Assembly: GCA_037447655.1 (NCBI GenBank)
Contig: JBBHKE010002092.1
Location: forward strand, 45,174 to 109,173
Origin: Zygnema cylindricum
Lineage: Eukaryota > Streptophyta > Zygnematophyceae > Zygnematales > Zygnemataceae
Length of the DNA stretch: 64,000 bases
Direction of reading: 5' to 3'
The notes beneath the pieces were generated by a model, which saw nothing but the letters and a program-made list of their open reading frames with translations, was not told the DNA's origin and made no database searches. Position 1 is the first letter of the stretch; every line of letters begins with the position of its first letter. Made by a program: the position numbers and the translations under genes. Of the stretch, positions 53,565 to 64,000 are shown one piece after another.

Positions 53565-54783
53565 TACACCGCCAATCGCTATTCGCCTATTAGCGTAGTG
53601 TACGCTAATTCCGTCCCGCTTTTTTTTTTTTTTTGGGTGAAGTTCCATTGGACTTCTACACCAACATTAAGGTCGCTAATTTGAACCAAAGTTCGTTTAT
53701 GGTAGGCCTTGGTCGGCGCTTTATCGTTGTGTTATGGGTTTCATGTCTTCTTTAGATCGCTACTTTGATCGAGACCGTCCGATCGTCCGATCTTGACGGT
53801 GTAAATAAAACTTAGTCCCACTTTTTAATTGGTCCAATTTTTGGTCCAAATGTTTTAAATTGGTCCGAATAAGTCCAAATACAATATGGGTCTTAAGGTC
53901 ATATTGTATATTTTGCATACAATAGGCATATTGTATGGGCCTACTTTCACCTACTTTTGAACTAAGATTTGAACGAAGTTCCATTGCGCAGAGTCTGTAA
54001 TCCACGTGTTAGCAAAAGAGTGGTGCCGCGGAACTGTAGATTTGATATTGAAATCACAACATTTTCACACCGACCAAAATCCATTTGCGTTCATGTACTG
54101 TACAGTCGCGTCAACACAACTTCTGTACTCTTTGCAGACGCCTTGTCAGATACCACATCATTTTTTTAGAGTTCCTGTTTTTAAGCGTGACGAATGAGCG
54201 TTTCTAGAAATAGTGTGACGAATGGGCGCTAACAAAAATAGCGTGACGAAAGTGCGTTACGAGATTTCGTTTGTATTTTCTGTCGGATTTTTGAATGCGT
54301 ACATCATGTGCGATTTTTTTTTTATTTCCGTTGGTTGTCATCTAGACACGTATGCTCATTATCCAACTTGTCGCGGCTCAAATTTTTTTGTAATTGGTGT
54401 TGTACCTCGCGAGGTACATCACCAATTACAAAAACTTTCAAAGCGAATGCTTCGCGAAAACATATCCAACGGTCATTGTTAACTCCCAGAATTTTGGAGA
54501 ATATTGGCAAGATTCTCTGTAATATTGTTTTCCGGATAAAAACAAAATAATCGGTACGGTATAGTACGGAGAGGTCTGAATTTCTGTAAACAACCTCAGT
54601 TTTCGTCTAATAGAACTTCAACCTTATTCTCAAATAGAATTATCCATACTATTAAAAAAAACCCTAATTCCTAATTAGAGTAAACAATTTCTTCGAAAAT
54701 TTCCAAATTCCCAATTAGCGTAAACCACGCTAATTATTTGTATACGTTAAAGAACTTCTACGCTAATAGCGATTGGCGGTGTA
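53565..54783. mobile_element. TIR element (TACACCG family), 1.2 kb
   Basis: Left TACACCGCCAATCGCTATTC, right the inverse of TACACCGCCAATCGCTATTA. Subterminal strings TTCCGTCCCGCTTTTTTT and ATTAGCGTAGTGTACGCTAA match those at 40296 onward and 41860-41900. The interior carries a near-perfect hairpin (54385-54434). No TSD could be recognised and there is no convincing coding region. Confidence 0.7.
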
Positions 54784-55345
54784 CTCTCATGGGCAGATAA
54801 AAGCCGTAGAAGGAAAAGTACAGTACTGTACTGTAGCGGTTCCCATCACGGCCCTCGCCCGCGACTCCCCATCCTACGCTTCCCTTTTTCTTATTTTTGG
54901 ATTACATTGCAGTACACCGCGAATCATTATTAACGTCAAAGTTTAAATGGTTGAGTTGCAAATTGATCGATAGAGAATTAAACGTCATGTCTAAATTTTG
55001 AAAAACATTCGGACAAAAAAAAAAATCTGTGAGTTTTGAGGTATTTTTTATTTAAACCGTCAGATTTGGACGATCGGACGGTCGCTGATCAAAGTAGCGA
55101 TCTAAGAAGATCACATGAAAAGCCCATAACACAACTCATCCTACGCCGTGTCAGTTCGCTTAAATTTCGTCCAGCGGCGTGCGCTGTACTATGATCATAC
55201 GTCAGATTTGTACGTTCGTACAAGAGTGTGCACAAACGCTCACACATACAGTATGCCCACTCTACGCGAGTTTTGTGCCAAGTTTTGTGCGCCTACCAAA
55301 GGCCTACCATAAAAACGCCTACTTTTGAACTATGGTTCAAAACCT
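53680..55345. repeat. Long-range inverted repeat pair
   Basis: 53680-53820 matches the reverse complement of 55045-55345 in blocks: AAGTTCGTTTATGGTAGGCC, TTGTGTTATGGG, TTTAGATCGCTACTTTGATC and CGACCGTCCGATCGTC occur in the same order with gaps. The pair overlaps the right boundary of the TIR element at 53565-54783, so nested insertions are likely. Confidence 0.7.
54385..54434. repeat. 25-bp-arm palindrome, one mismatch
   Basis: Centred on CCTCG/CGAGG at 54409/54410. The arms TTTTTGTAATTGGTG and CACCAATTACAAAAA close it outwards, with a single T-T mismatch. A second small hairpin GCGAATGCTTCGC follows at about 54443. Confidence 0.95.
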
Positions 55346-56877
55346 CAACGCGTGGACAGTCGCGTTTCACATTTTTAAGTGTGTCAGAACGTTTGTCGTC
55401 AAGTTTTGATACGATTTCAGGGTTATCGTACCTTTATGCACAGAAGCTGTACATCTATGTGCGTAACATGTACAGTGAAATCCTGCTGACGTTTGCGCGG
55501 AATACAAAACGAACGTATGCATAAGTCAACTCCCATTGTAAAATCTTTTACTTTTGATCTACGATGTACAGGACAATGCAGTACAGTAGTACTGTACTGT
55601 ACAGTACAGACGTACAGTGCGCCAAATCATCATCTACAAATTTTTCATTACATCCTATGTATGAACTATGAAGTACTATGAAGATCTGAAGTATGAAGTA
55701 TGTACTTGTGAAGCTACAATGTCCGATGCCTCACAACCGTTTCGTCCATGGCTTCCCCAATTTTACGGTATTTAGGAATTGGCACACTTCTTTGGTAATT
55801 GCCTTCCACTCGGCTTATGTGGATAAGTTGATCACATCATTTTTACTGAGCTGATATCAGTGTGAACACACTCTTGACTGGTGAGCACGGGGACGAATCA
55901 GTGTCAATATAGTGAACATACCAGCACGCCACCATGTTACTCATCCATGCTAATACATAATATTGCGGGGTAAAAAATGCATCCTACGACTCTACATTAC
56001 CTGTGGACTTTGATGAATTTAAAATTACTGATGGTGGATAGGACGGTGGCCCTTCTAGGATGCTTGCAGTGTCGAGATCAACTATTCCTTTCTTCGTAAA
56101 GAAGCTTCAGTACAGCAATGAGAGGTTCCAGTACAGAAATTTCAATTTTCCCTGTTAACAAGATGGACGCCATGGCTGATTTTCGGATCACAAAACGCCA
56201 CTGGATGCCCGCAGTGGCTGTTCGAAATTGCAGCAACCCTAACTGTGCGCTGAAGTTTACAAATTATGTCAGGAAGTGAGTGGTGTTTTTACTTTACTTT
56301 TACTTTTCTGTTTTTGCGTTGCAGTATTTTCTTTTCCACTTTAAAGCATTAAGAAGATAATTGCTTCCTCCCTCTCCCTCTCTCCCTCTCTTCATTCCTC
56401 CCTCTCTCAATCTCGCTTTATTTTACCTTTCCCCCTGTTCCCCTCTCACCCTCTTACTCTGTCACTTTCTCGCCCTCTCCCGCACTCTCAAAGTCTTCTT
56501 CATCCCCTCTCCCCATCTATCCGACCCCCATTCCCCCCTCTCCCCTCCTACCCCCTCTCTCCCTCCTATCTCCCCCCTTTTCCCCCTCCCATTTTCCTTA
56601 CTCTCAATCTCCCCCTATATCCATTCAACCTTTCCCCAGTCTCAGCCTCTCCGCATCCCCCGCTCTACCTCCATCTCTCACAGCCCATCTTCCTACATCA
56701 CCGCCCTCTCTCTCCCTCTCTCACTCCCTCGCCTTTTTCCTCCCTTTCTCCACCATCCCTCACTCACTCTCGTCCTCCCTTTACCGGCCCTTCTCCCCCT
56801 CCCCCCCTCTCCCTTTCTCCTTATCTGCTCCTCTCCCCTCTCCCCTCTCCCCCCTCCTTCCTCTCCCCTCTTTCCAG
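55346..56877. other. Spacer upstream of, and likely 5' part of, the ureidopropionase gene
   Basis: Contains the palindromic run CAGTACAGTAGTACTGTACT at 55579-55598 and neighbouring GTACAGTAC units. The missing N-terminal exons of the ureidopropionase gene should lie here or further left, but I could not find a match. A frame at 56163-56276 (MDAMADFRITKRHW) ends at a donor-like site out of phase with the next exon. Confidence 0.4.
56352..56876 (+). repeat. Pyrimidine tract before the first resolved ureidopropionase exon
   Basis: About 520 bases of CT-rich sequence (CTCTCCCTC, CCCCCTCTCC) ending at the acceptor TTTCCAG. It serves as an extreme polypyrimidine tract. Confidence 0.9.
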
Positions 56878-59800
56878 GCCTACCGTTTCTGTGCCTCTCC
56901 AGAGCAGCTTCGCCCCCCCCGTATCGTTCGAGTGGGAGTGGTCCAGAATGCCATCGTGGCCTCTCCCTCTGCCCCTTATGGGGAGCAGAGAGAGGCGATT
57001 TGGGGGAGAGTGGAGACACTCATCAGTGCCGCAGGAGAGGCAGGAGTTAATGTGCTTTGTCTGCAGGTAAGAGGAAGAGGGAGAGAGAGGGGAATAGAGT
57101 GGGAAGTGGAGGGCTGGGAGAGTGTGGGGAATGGAGGGGGAAGAGGGAGAAGCCTGGAGAATGTGGGGAATAGCGGGGGAAGAGGGAGGGGCCGGGAGAC
57201 GTGGGGAATGGAGGGGGAAGAGGGAGAAGCCGGGAGAGTGTGGAGAATAGAGGAAGAGGAGGGAGGGTCCGGGAAAAGGGTTTGAGGAAGAGAGGGGGAG
57301 ACAGAGTGGAAGGTCAGAAGTGGGAAAGGGTGAGAGGAAGGTGAAGGTGAGAGACTGGAGACAAATGATGCTGCAGGAGAGAGGGAGTGGAATAGGGAGA
57401 GGGAGAGTGAGAGGGAGAGAAATGCAAGGGTGTGTGTGCTTTTGGGGAGGGAGAGGGAGAGGAGGGAAAAAGGAAGAAGTATAAGCTGAGAGGCATAGGG
57501 CCCAGTATTGCCTTGCGTGAGTGCATGAGTTGTTTACCTTTGTGTCCGAAATGAAGTTTCTGTCATGTTTGAGATGTCGAATGTTTGTTTTTTTCAGTGG
57601 GAAAGTTGGTAGGGATTCTCTAAAGGTCCCGATAGATCATCGATAGAAAACGTCGATGTCATGTTTCCCAATTTTGGTCTAAATAGTGTTGACCCTTCAC
57701 CACTGAGTATGCTCTGCACACATTGAAAACGAAGTAAGTTTTTGTCAAACAATTCTGAATTTGAAATATACTTCAAAAAGTTGTTGGTTAGAAAGCTCGG
57801 TAACATGTAATAAATAGTAATAGTAATAGTAAGCATTAATTAGTAAATGACTTCATAGAGTCCTAATTAAACTGTTTATCAAACGCGATACTTTTTCATG
57901 CCACCGGTTTTTTTTTCTTCTTTATATGGAAGTCTTTAGAAACATGGTACTATTGAGACTTTTTATAGTTTTCAATAAAGGTTACATAAGGTTATGTACA
58001 TTTTAGGCGTCTCTGGTATTTTGTGCGTCTCTGGTATTTTGTGGGGAAGTTTGAAATGCTTTCCCTTAAGTTTGTCCACTTACAGGCTATCTTCCTTTTC
58101 CCTACGCCTCCTCCTCCCTCTCCCTTCATCTCTCTCCTTTCTCCTTCCTATTCTTCCTCTTCTGTCCTCCCCTCTTCCTCTCTTTCCTTCCCCCTCCCTG
58201 TTGCTTCACCTCCCTCACACTCTTCCTTTCCCCTCTCTCTTCCTTTTATCCCGTCTTCTCTTCCCTCCTCGTCCCTCCCTTCCTCCTCGTCCCTCCCTCT
58301 GCCTCCATTCCCCTTCTCTCTCTGTCTCTCTCGCAGGAGGCTTGGCCGATGCCTTTTGCCTTCTGCACTCGAGAACGAAGTTGGTGTGAATTCGCGGAAT
58401 CGGCAGTTAGTGGGGAAAGTACAAAAATCATACAAAAATTAGCGCGGAAATATAATATGGTTATTGTGAGCCCCATTTTGGAAAGGGACGAGGAACATGG
58501 AGACACTATATGGAATACGGCAGTTGTGGTGGGAAATCACGGAAATGTTATTGGAAAACATAGAAAGGTCAGATTTCGTTGGTTTATTGATCTTTCCCCT
58601 CTCCCCTCCCTTCCCCCAAGGTCTTTTTGCTCTTGCTTCAATTATTTGGAGTACAAAATGGTTTTATCCCTTCGTTTTTTTATTTGTACCTCGAACCTTT
58701 TTCAATTGACCTACGCTAGTTGGTACTTTGAAAAAAAAAAAAAAAAACAAAAATAAAACACTTTCCATGTTCCCCATGGTCTATTTCCAAATAATATACT
58801 CCACCATCCACACTGGAAAACATAATTTCAAAAAATGTTTTCCACCATCCAGACTAAATCATGTACATTCATTCTCAAAATTTACATCTTGTGGTGCTCA
58901 GTGAGGTGTGTTCGCCAAAAATGATCCACACTAAATTATATACACACTGGAAAATCCATTCAGAACCACATTCCGCGAGTGGGAGACTTCAACGAGAGCA
59001 CCTATTATATGGAGGGAAACACGGGGCATCCCGTATTTGAAACCGTTTTTGGGAAAATTGGGGTAAATATTTGCTACGGACGTCACCACCCGATGAACTG
59101 GCAAGCCTTTGGGATGAATGGAGCCGAGATTGTCTTCAATCCTTCGGCAACTGTGGGGGAACTTAGTGAACCTATGTGGAGTATTGAGGTAGGAGATACT
59201 TTCAAAGGACCACTTTCTACTGATCTTTTGTTTTTTTGTGTATCTTTGTGTTCTTGCTTTCTTTGAGTTTTGTATAATGAGGGGAGCTTCGGAGTCGAGT
59301 TTCATTAGGGACCGATGGGATTTTAGTGAGTCTAAGTGGAGTAGTTTGGGTCAGACGACACAGTTTTTTTTGTTTTTTTTTTTTGTCCTTTTTTTCCTAT
59401 GTGGCGATTTTTGGGACCATATGCCATTCTTTTTGTCCTGATTCAGTTCATATTCATTTCTTGTTCATTTTCTCTCTCGTCTCATTGCCTTTTTCCATCC
59501 TATTATATCTTTCCTTCACTCTTGTTTCTTCTTTCTTTTCGAGTCCGAGTTCTCTTTGCCTCGTTCTTCTTTCTTCCCTCTCTCTTTCCTCCTCTGTTCT
59601 TTTATCTATTTTTCTTCTCTTTTCTCTGGTCTCTTTTTTTTTCACCTTTTTGGAGGTTATGTATGCTATTCTCAGCCTTTATCCCTTTCATCCAAAATAA
59701 GTTGGAAAACCTGTCATCACAGTTCTCGTCCACACTCCATTCACCAGAACTTCATCGAGGATTTAAATAAAAATGTACAAAAATCTTATAAAATACTCCA

Positions 59801-60215
59801 CAGAAATCTTCCAATAAGAAGGATTAACGTACCTCTTGAAAGAATTATGACTTTTTCGCAGGCTCGAAACGCCGCAATCGCTAACAGTTATTTTGTCGGT
59901 GCAATTAACCGAGTGGGAACCGAAACTTTTCCCAACGCTTTTACATCTGGAGATGGAAAACCTGCCCACAAAGATTTTGGGCATTTCTACGGGTCGAGTT
60001 ATTTTGCTTCTCCGGACGCTTCTCGTACTCCAAGTCTCTCTCGGTGTCGTGACGGTCTTATGATTGCCGACATGGATTTGAACCTTTGTCAACAAGTGAA
60101 AGACAAATGGGGTTTTAGAATGACAGCTCGATATGAAATGTATGCCCAGTTTTTCCAAAAGTACATTTCAAGTAACTTTGTACCTCAAGTTATTCGAGAT
60201 CCAGCTCTCGGTTGA
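56878..60215 (+). CDS. PYD3: Beta-ureidopropionase (N-carbamoyl-beta-alanine amidase), N-terminus missing
   Basis: Third step of reductive pyrimidine degradation: hydrolyses N-carbamoyl-beta-alanine to beta-alanine, CO2 and ammonia (family knowledge). Exons 56878-57066, 58337-58567, 58964-59188 and 59862-60215 are all phase 0 with GT-AG introns and give 332 residues; the family has about 400. Nitrilase-fold blocks in order: [33 protein letters not shown] with the catalytic Glu as the first codon of the second exon; [25 protein letters not shown] with the catalytic Lys as the last codon of that exon; [27 protein letters not shown] with the catalytic Cys; [69 protein letters not shown]. All three catalytic residues are present. 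Roughly 65-80 N-terminal residues lie in unresolved upstream exons. Confidence 0.95.
57067..57480 (+). repeat. Purine tract after the first resolved ureidopropionase exon
   Basis: About 410 bases of GA-rich sequence starting at the donor (GTAAGAGGAAGAGGGAGAGAG). A repeated unit GGGGAAGAGGGAGA...CGGGAGA...TGGGGAATGGAG recurs at about 57120-57250. The same intron ends with a CT-rich tract at 58096-58336. Confidence 0.9.
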
Positions 60216-62105
60216 TAGGAGATGTGGTCCTTTGGTATATTTCTTTGGAGTTAGTTTCAGGTTTCGGGTTAAGGATTTTATGAAAAGTCTACAATATTAG
60301 GTCATCTAGTCTTCTCGTACGAAGAGCTACAAAATGCAATGTATATACGTGGTTTAGTTTCATGTAGAGCGTAATATCTCGTGTGTACTATCTTCTTATT
60401 TAGGAGAGCTTTGACTTATTCTTGTGCCTCGCCGTCTAGTAGTGTTGATTCATTTAAAAGATCCCTGTCGGTTCGCCAGTAAGACAAAACCAGATGAGAA
60501 AAATGTTTTTTGTGGCTTGTGTTAATTTGACAAGGCACATTGTTTGATATAAGTGAGCAATTTCTTTTGTTTCATCACGACGTGGGTGGTTAAAACTTGT
60601 TTGTTTTTGCAGATGGTGGGAAATCTCTGTCACCGCTGTTACTGTTTTTTGTATTGGAAGTTTTTGCAATTTGAATCGTTACCATTGAGATCTATCGCAG
60701 TTGATGAACCACATTGGCTGATAAAACTGGTGCTGTATGGGAAATTTTTGGGTGCAAACTGAAAAGTATGAAAGGATATTTTGTGTGCACTGTACAAATA
60801 TTGTTAAGAATTTGATCTGAAAAGTTCGTCTGGAGTTGGTAAGGGAGAAAGGGAGAGTGATGCAAAAAGAAAAGCAGATTTATTTCCTGGAAATAAAGGG
60901 GTTTGGACAGCAGTTCACCTTATAGCACCCCTAAATCCAAACATTTTCTGAATTTCGCTCAAAAGATCCAGTTTCTTGGAAAGCTTATTTCGCAGAACGT
61001 AGTCCCGCCCCTTGTTTTCTGTATAGCTTGCTTCCCTCCGCATTTAATTTTTCAGTTTTTGCTTTGCCGTCCACGTTTTCTGGTTCCTATACACTCAGAT
61101 GGTTTACCATCGCTCTTTCTTAACTAAGTCTCGCAATTTGGACTGGAATATCATTGTACCGGCTGGCATCAGAGGGAAACCGCCACTATTAATATCAATG
61201 ATATTTGACACAATGCCAAGAAGGTCAATACTGCTTTAGACTAAAACACAACATCTGTGTTCGTAAGTAAAACTGATGCGTTAAACAAACTGGGAGTACA
61301 CATGATGAAGCATGCTTACGAATACACTGAAAAACACAGTCGTGAATTTCGGGTGGCTAACAAATTCTTGTCATTCGTCTTTTAACATTCTCATAGTTTT
61401 GTTTCAATAAAGACCCGTCATTTTTTTTTTTGGCTTCCAAATGGCAACTAGTTCTTAAAAAAAATCAAAATATAATATAATACTAATAAATTGTCATTTT
61501 GGAGCACAACTTACACAAAACACTGATCTGCTCACACAAACTTCATATCCAGCAACTTCCATACAGAATATGCTTGTGCGAGATTATTAATCAAACCTTT
61601 CTCACTCATATACGGCTCGTGCGCAAATTGGCAGAATCCTTTATAACTCACTGAAACAGCGTGCGTCCAGAATACTTTCCCGCAAAACTAGACAATGTAG
61701 ATAACTCCACACTGGTTTCAAAGAGCTTCTGTGTTCTTTCACAATCCATTGCAGTCTTTTAATCATCACCAACATCAATTTCGCTCTCATCATTATGTCA
61801 TATCTAGAAACGCCAGCACTACGTTCGAAATGCCATACAATATCAACAGATCAAAATTCTACAGTGCAAAAACTAGCCTAGACAACATATCTACAACAAC
61901 TGTAGCATATCTCATTCCTAAAAACCCTACAAAGTCATCAACGGCAAAATTGGCCCCGCGAGGAGTTGGTCTCCGTTTGGACAAAGTCAACCAGTTGACT
62001 AGTTACAATTGAGGAAAATGGAAGAGTTCTTGGAAAATAGGTGCACTAAGAAACGCTTTCCTCTTCTACATGACTGAAAGGATCTTGAAAATGTCAAAAA
62101 TTGAC
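60216..62105. other. Convergent intergenic region
   Basis: Between the stop codons of the ureidopropionase (+) and protoporphyrinogen oxidase (-) genes. No further gene is recognised. An AATAAAG at about 61408 (plus) could serve polyadenylation. Otherwise ordinary AT-rich sequence with A/T runs. Confidence 0.5.
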
Positions 62106-64000
62106 TCAGCTCAAAACAGTCGAGTCACCAAGTGGAGACTTGGAGGCCATCGTAAAGAGATGAGGACCTCCTGTTTTATTCAAGTCGGAAATCACTTGTC
62201 CCGCTATATCATAACCAGAAAGCATTGCTTTTCCAACAGCTAAACCTCCTCGATGATTACCTGAGACACTCGATAAGCAGGAGAAAGAAGTTATCGCTGA
62301 GATAAAGGAATACTTCAACCCTTGCACACATCATCATCTTTGATCCAGTGCTCGAAGCTTTTAATACGACAAAAAATTAAGAGAATCCAAAACGAAAGTC
62401 AATGAAAAGAATCAAAGACAAGAAAAAGAATCAAAGGATCAAAGAATTCAAAGAAACAATGAAAGAGAATTATAAAAGGTGACCTTACCCGCATAATAGA
62501 AGCCTGGCAGATCTTTCTCCAGCTTATCTATGGCTTGAAGGACTTTGCCATAGCCTATTCCATATTCAGGAAATGCCTCCTTCCACAAAACATGCCTGTA
62601 GCCAGTTGAACGAGGATGTCAGGAAGGGTCCATTTTAGGCATTACAATTATTCAAATTTCAAGGTGCACGATTTACTTGGAGTCTGTGTAACAAAGGTCT
62701 CAGAAAGTAGACATCATAAACCAAAACAGGCTGAACAGAATAATAAGATGATCAGATATTTCTAATTACACAGCTTGAATGTGGTTGTTAGTTGAGGATA
62801 AACTGCAAAAGGTCATAAGAAAATCAAAAAACTCTGAGGAAGCCCTCCATAAGGGGCATGACAAGATTCATTGGCTTGAGCAGAATGCATACATCCGATT
62901 TAAGATCCTTCGTAAAAAAAATCAATAATAGACGGGTTTTGAACCTGAAGCTAAAGAGTTTCTCCCTTTTCTACAGTCATTAAGAGGATACTTTCAGAGT
63001 GAATATGCTTCTTCAGTTCATGCGTGCCTCCCAAACTATAAATACAAGGGGCTGTAATGATCAAGAGTTCCAGTTTTTTTTCTTCAGCAATTGAAACCAA
63101 CGGGTTTATTTGAGCATTGACTAAACCGTTTACAAAAAATATCTTAGAGTGAGACGTTTATCTGCTCCTTATTTGTCCTATTCGTGTCTTATTTTTCCTA
63201 TCTTTATAGTTCTTATTCTTCCTACCTTTGTAATCAGAACAACCAAAACCTTACTGGTAGTAAGTCATTCAAGACATCAAATCCTGACATATCCTAATCA
63301 AATCAGCAAGTTTCTTTGAACAATTTTTTTAAACATTCATGCTCACCGGCTAAAAACTGGAGGATTTGCCACACCCACAAGTTTCTGAAGATCGTGCACT
63401 GCAATTCTTTGAAGGTCCTCGCTGTCCCACCAATGCCACATGTGGTTTTTTTTAAACATTCTTCCAATTTCATTTTTCTTTTCTTTTGCAGAATATAGAA
63501 TTCAACCAACAGATTAAATTGGAGAGATGCTTTCTGCTATTTGACTACCTTAGGATGTAATGCCTCTGTTTACTCTATACTCACCTGTTTTACCACTCGA
63601 ACTACTTGCGGGAAGGACTTACCTATACCAAAATCCATTTATCCCGAAACGAAAATTACCGATCCTTCTGACTGTAGCATTTCATGGACCTCCTCTTTCA
63701 TCTGTTCAGCATAATCAGCGAGGCTTTCACCGCCAAAGAACCTAAAAACGAAGTTCAACTAAAATAGACGTCCAACACCATAACTTACGATGGTTTTAGA
63801 GCTAGTTCGCGGTTACGACTGCCTCCGATAAATGTAGTATAAACAACATGACCTGGTGGAGCCCTATCGGGAAACATGAAGGATGAGAAGAGGGTTCCTG
63901 CTTTAACAAAACATTCCCCAGCAATGCATTAGCATAGCAGGAGATTAAGGCAACGTGACACTCGCAATCAGATAAGCATACCATCAAGGAGCTCTCCGAA
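62106..64000 (-). CDS. PPOX2: Protoporphyrinogen IX oxidase, C-terminal exons (runs off window)
   Basis: FAD enzyme that oxidises protoporphyrinogen IX to protoporphyrin IX, the last common step of haem and chlorophyll synthesis (family knowledge). Minus-strand exons from 5': 63982-64000 (partial), 63789-63897, 63347-63421, 62489-62595, 62106-62260 with stop. GT-AG introns and phases agree throughout. Blocks: [80 protein letters not shown], then [20 protein letters not shown]. That last block is the C-terminal FAD-binding signature. The G-G-L-x-V-G-K form fits the plant mitochondrial-type (PPOX2) branch better than the plastid one, which has GVALGR. The tail of about 25 residues after VISDL is not recognisable. 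N-terminal two thirds lie beyond the window. Confidence 0.92.

Noticed and set aside
53038-53598. Gly/Arg-rich or Pro/Ser-rich proteins at the GGGA tract
   Set aside because: Generated by the purine repeat; no start context, splice pattern or motif.
55720-55776. Short frame MSDASQPFRPWLPQFYG as a gene start or gag remnant
   Set aside because: PWLPxF recalls the gag start of the gag-only family, but no LTR, primer-binding site or continuation is present.
56163-56276. First exon of beta-ureidopropionase starting MDAMADF
   Set aside because: The donor leaves two extra bases while the next exon is phase 0, and the peptide has no similarity to known N-termini of the family.
56361-57050. 229-codon Pro/Ser/Leu-rich open frame
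   Set aside because: Its composition is that of the CT-rich intron and it overlaps the ureidopropionase exon in another frame.
63660-63741. Extra coding exon of protoporphyrinogen oxidase
   Set aside because: Phase does not fit the following exon, and joining 63789-63897 directly to 63347-63421 restores the conserved NRELA to DLQ spacing of the family.

Overview
This is a eukaryotic nuclear window of the green-plant lineage. Three spliced genes with GT-AG introns lie at the right. Their proteins resemble land-plant orthologues more than animal or fungal ones, for example the RED/SMU2 C-terminus, a beta-ureidopropionase of PYD3 type and a protoporphyrinogen oxidase of PPOX2 type. The retroelement load and pyrimidine-rich introns suit a streptophyte (alga or plant) with a repeat-rich genome. 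I cannot name the species.

From 1 to about 34.8 kb the window is nested LTR retrotransposons. A decayed plus-strand Copia element (about 1.25-10.8 kb) was split by a young 4.34-kb gag-only element (4844-9184, two 933-bp LTRs, TSD TTAAT). A minus-strand Copia element was split inside its LTR by a 7.75-kb Ty3/Gypsy element (11791-19543, TSD ATATG). A second, older gag-only element lies on the minus strand (21549-25357). After it come pieces of four Copia-like elements (25358-34802) and a 10-N assembly gap (31003-31012). All the Copia-like families carry, directly after the LTR, a primer-binding site that matches the anticodon arm of initiator tRNA-Met. In at least four copies the gag frame starts inside the LTR and reads through this site.

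From 34.8 to 41.9 kb lies DNA-transposon territory: two fold-back elements of one family, a broken hAT transposase with a BED-like finger, and a run of short TACACCG-TIR elements, some abutting at a repeated ACTGTACAGT palindrome.

From 42.1 to 64 kb is the gene compartment. RED (13 exons, 745 codons reconstructed) and beta-ureidopropionase (4 exons resolved, N-terminus not found) lie on the plus strand. The 3' part of a protoporphyrinogen oxidase gene lies on the minus strand, convergent with the ureidopropionase gene, and runs off the window. Introns and spacers hold long CT or GA tracts and a few TIR or hairpin elements. The three genes serve splicing, pyrimidine catabolism and haem/chlorophyll precursor synthesis, with no evident shared pathway.
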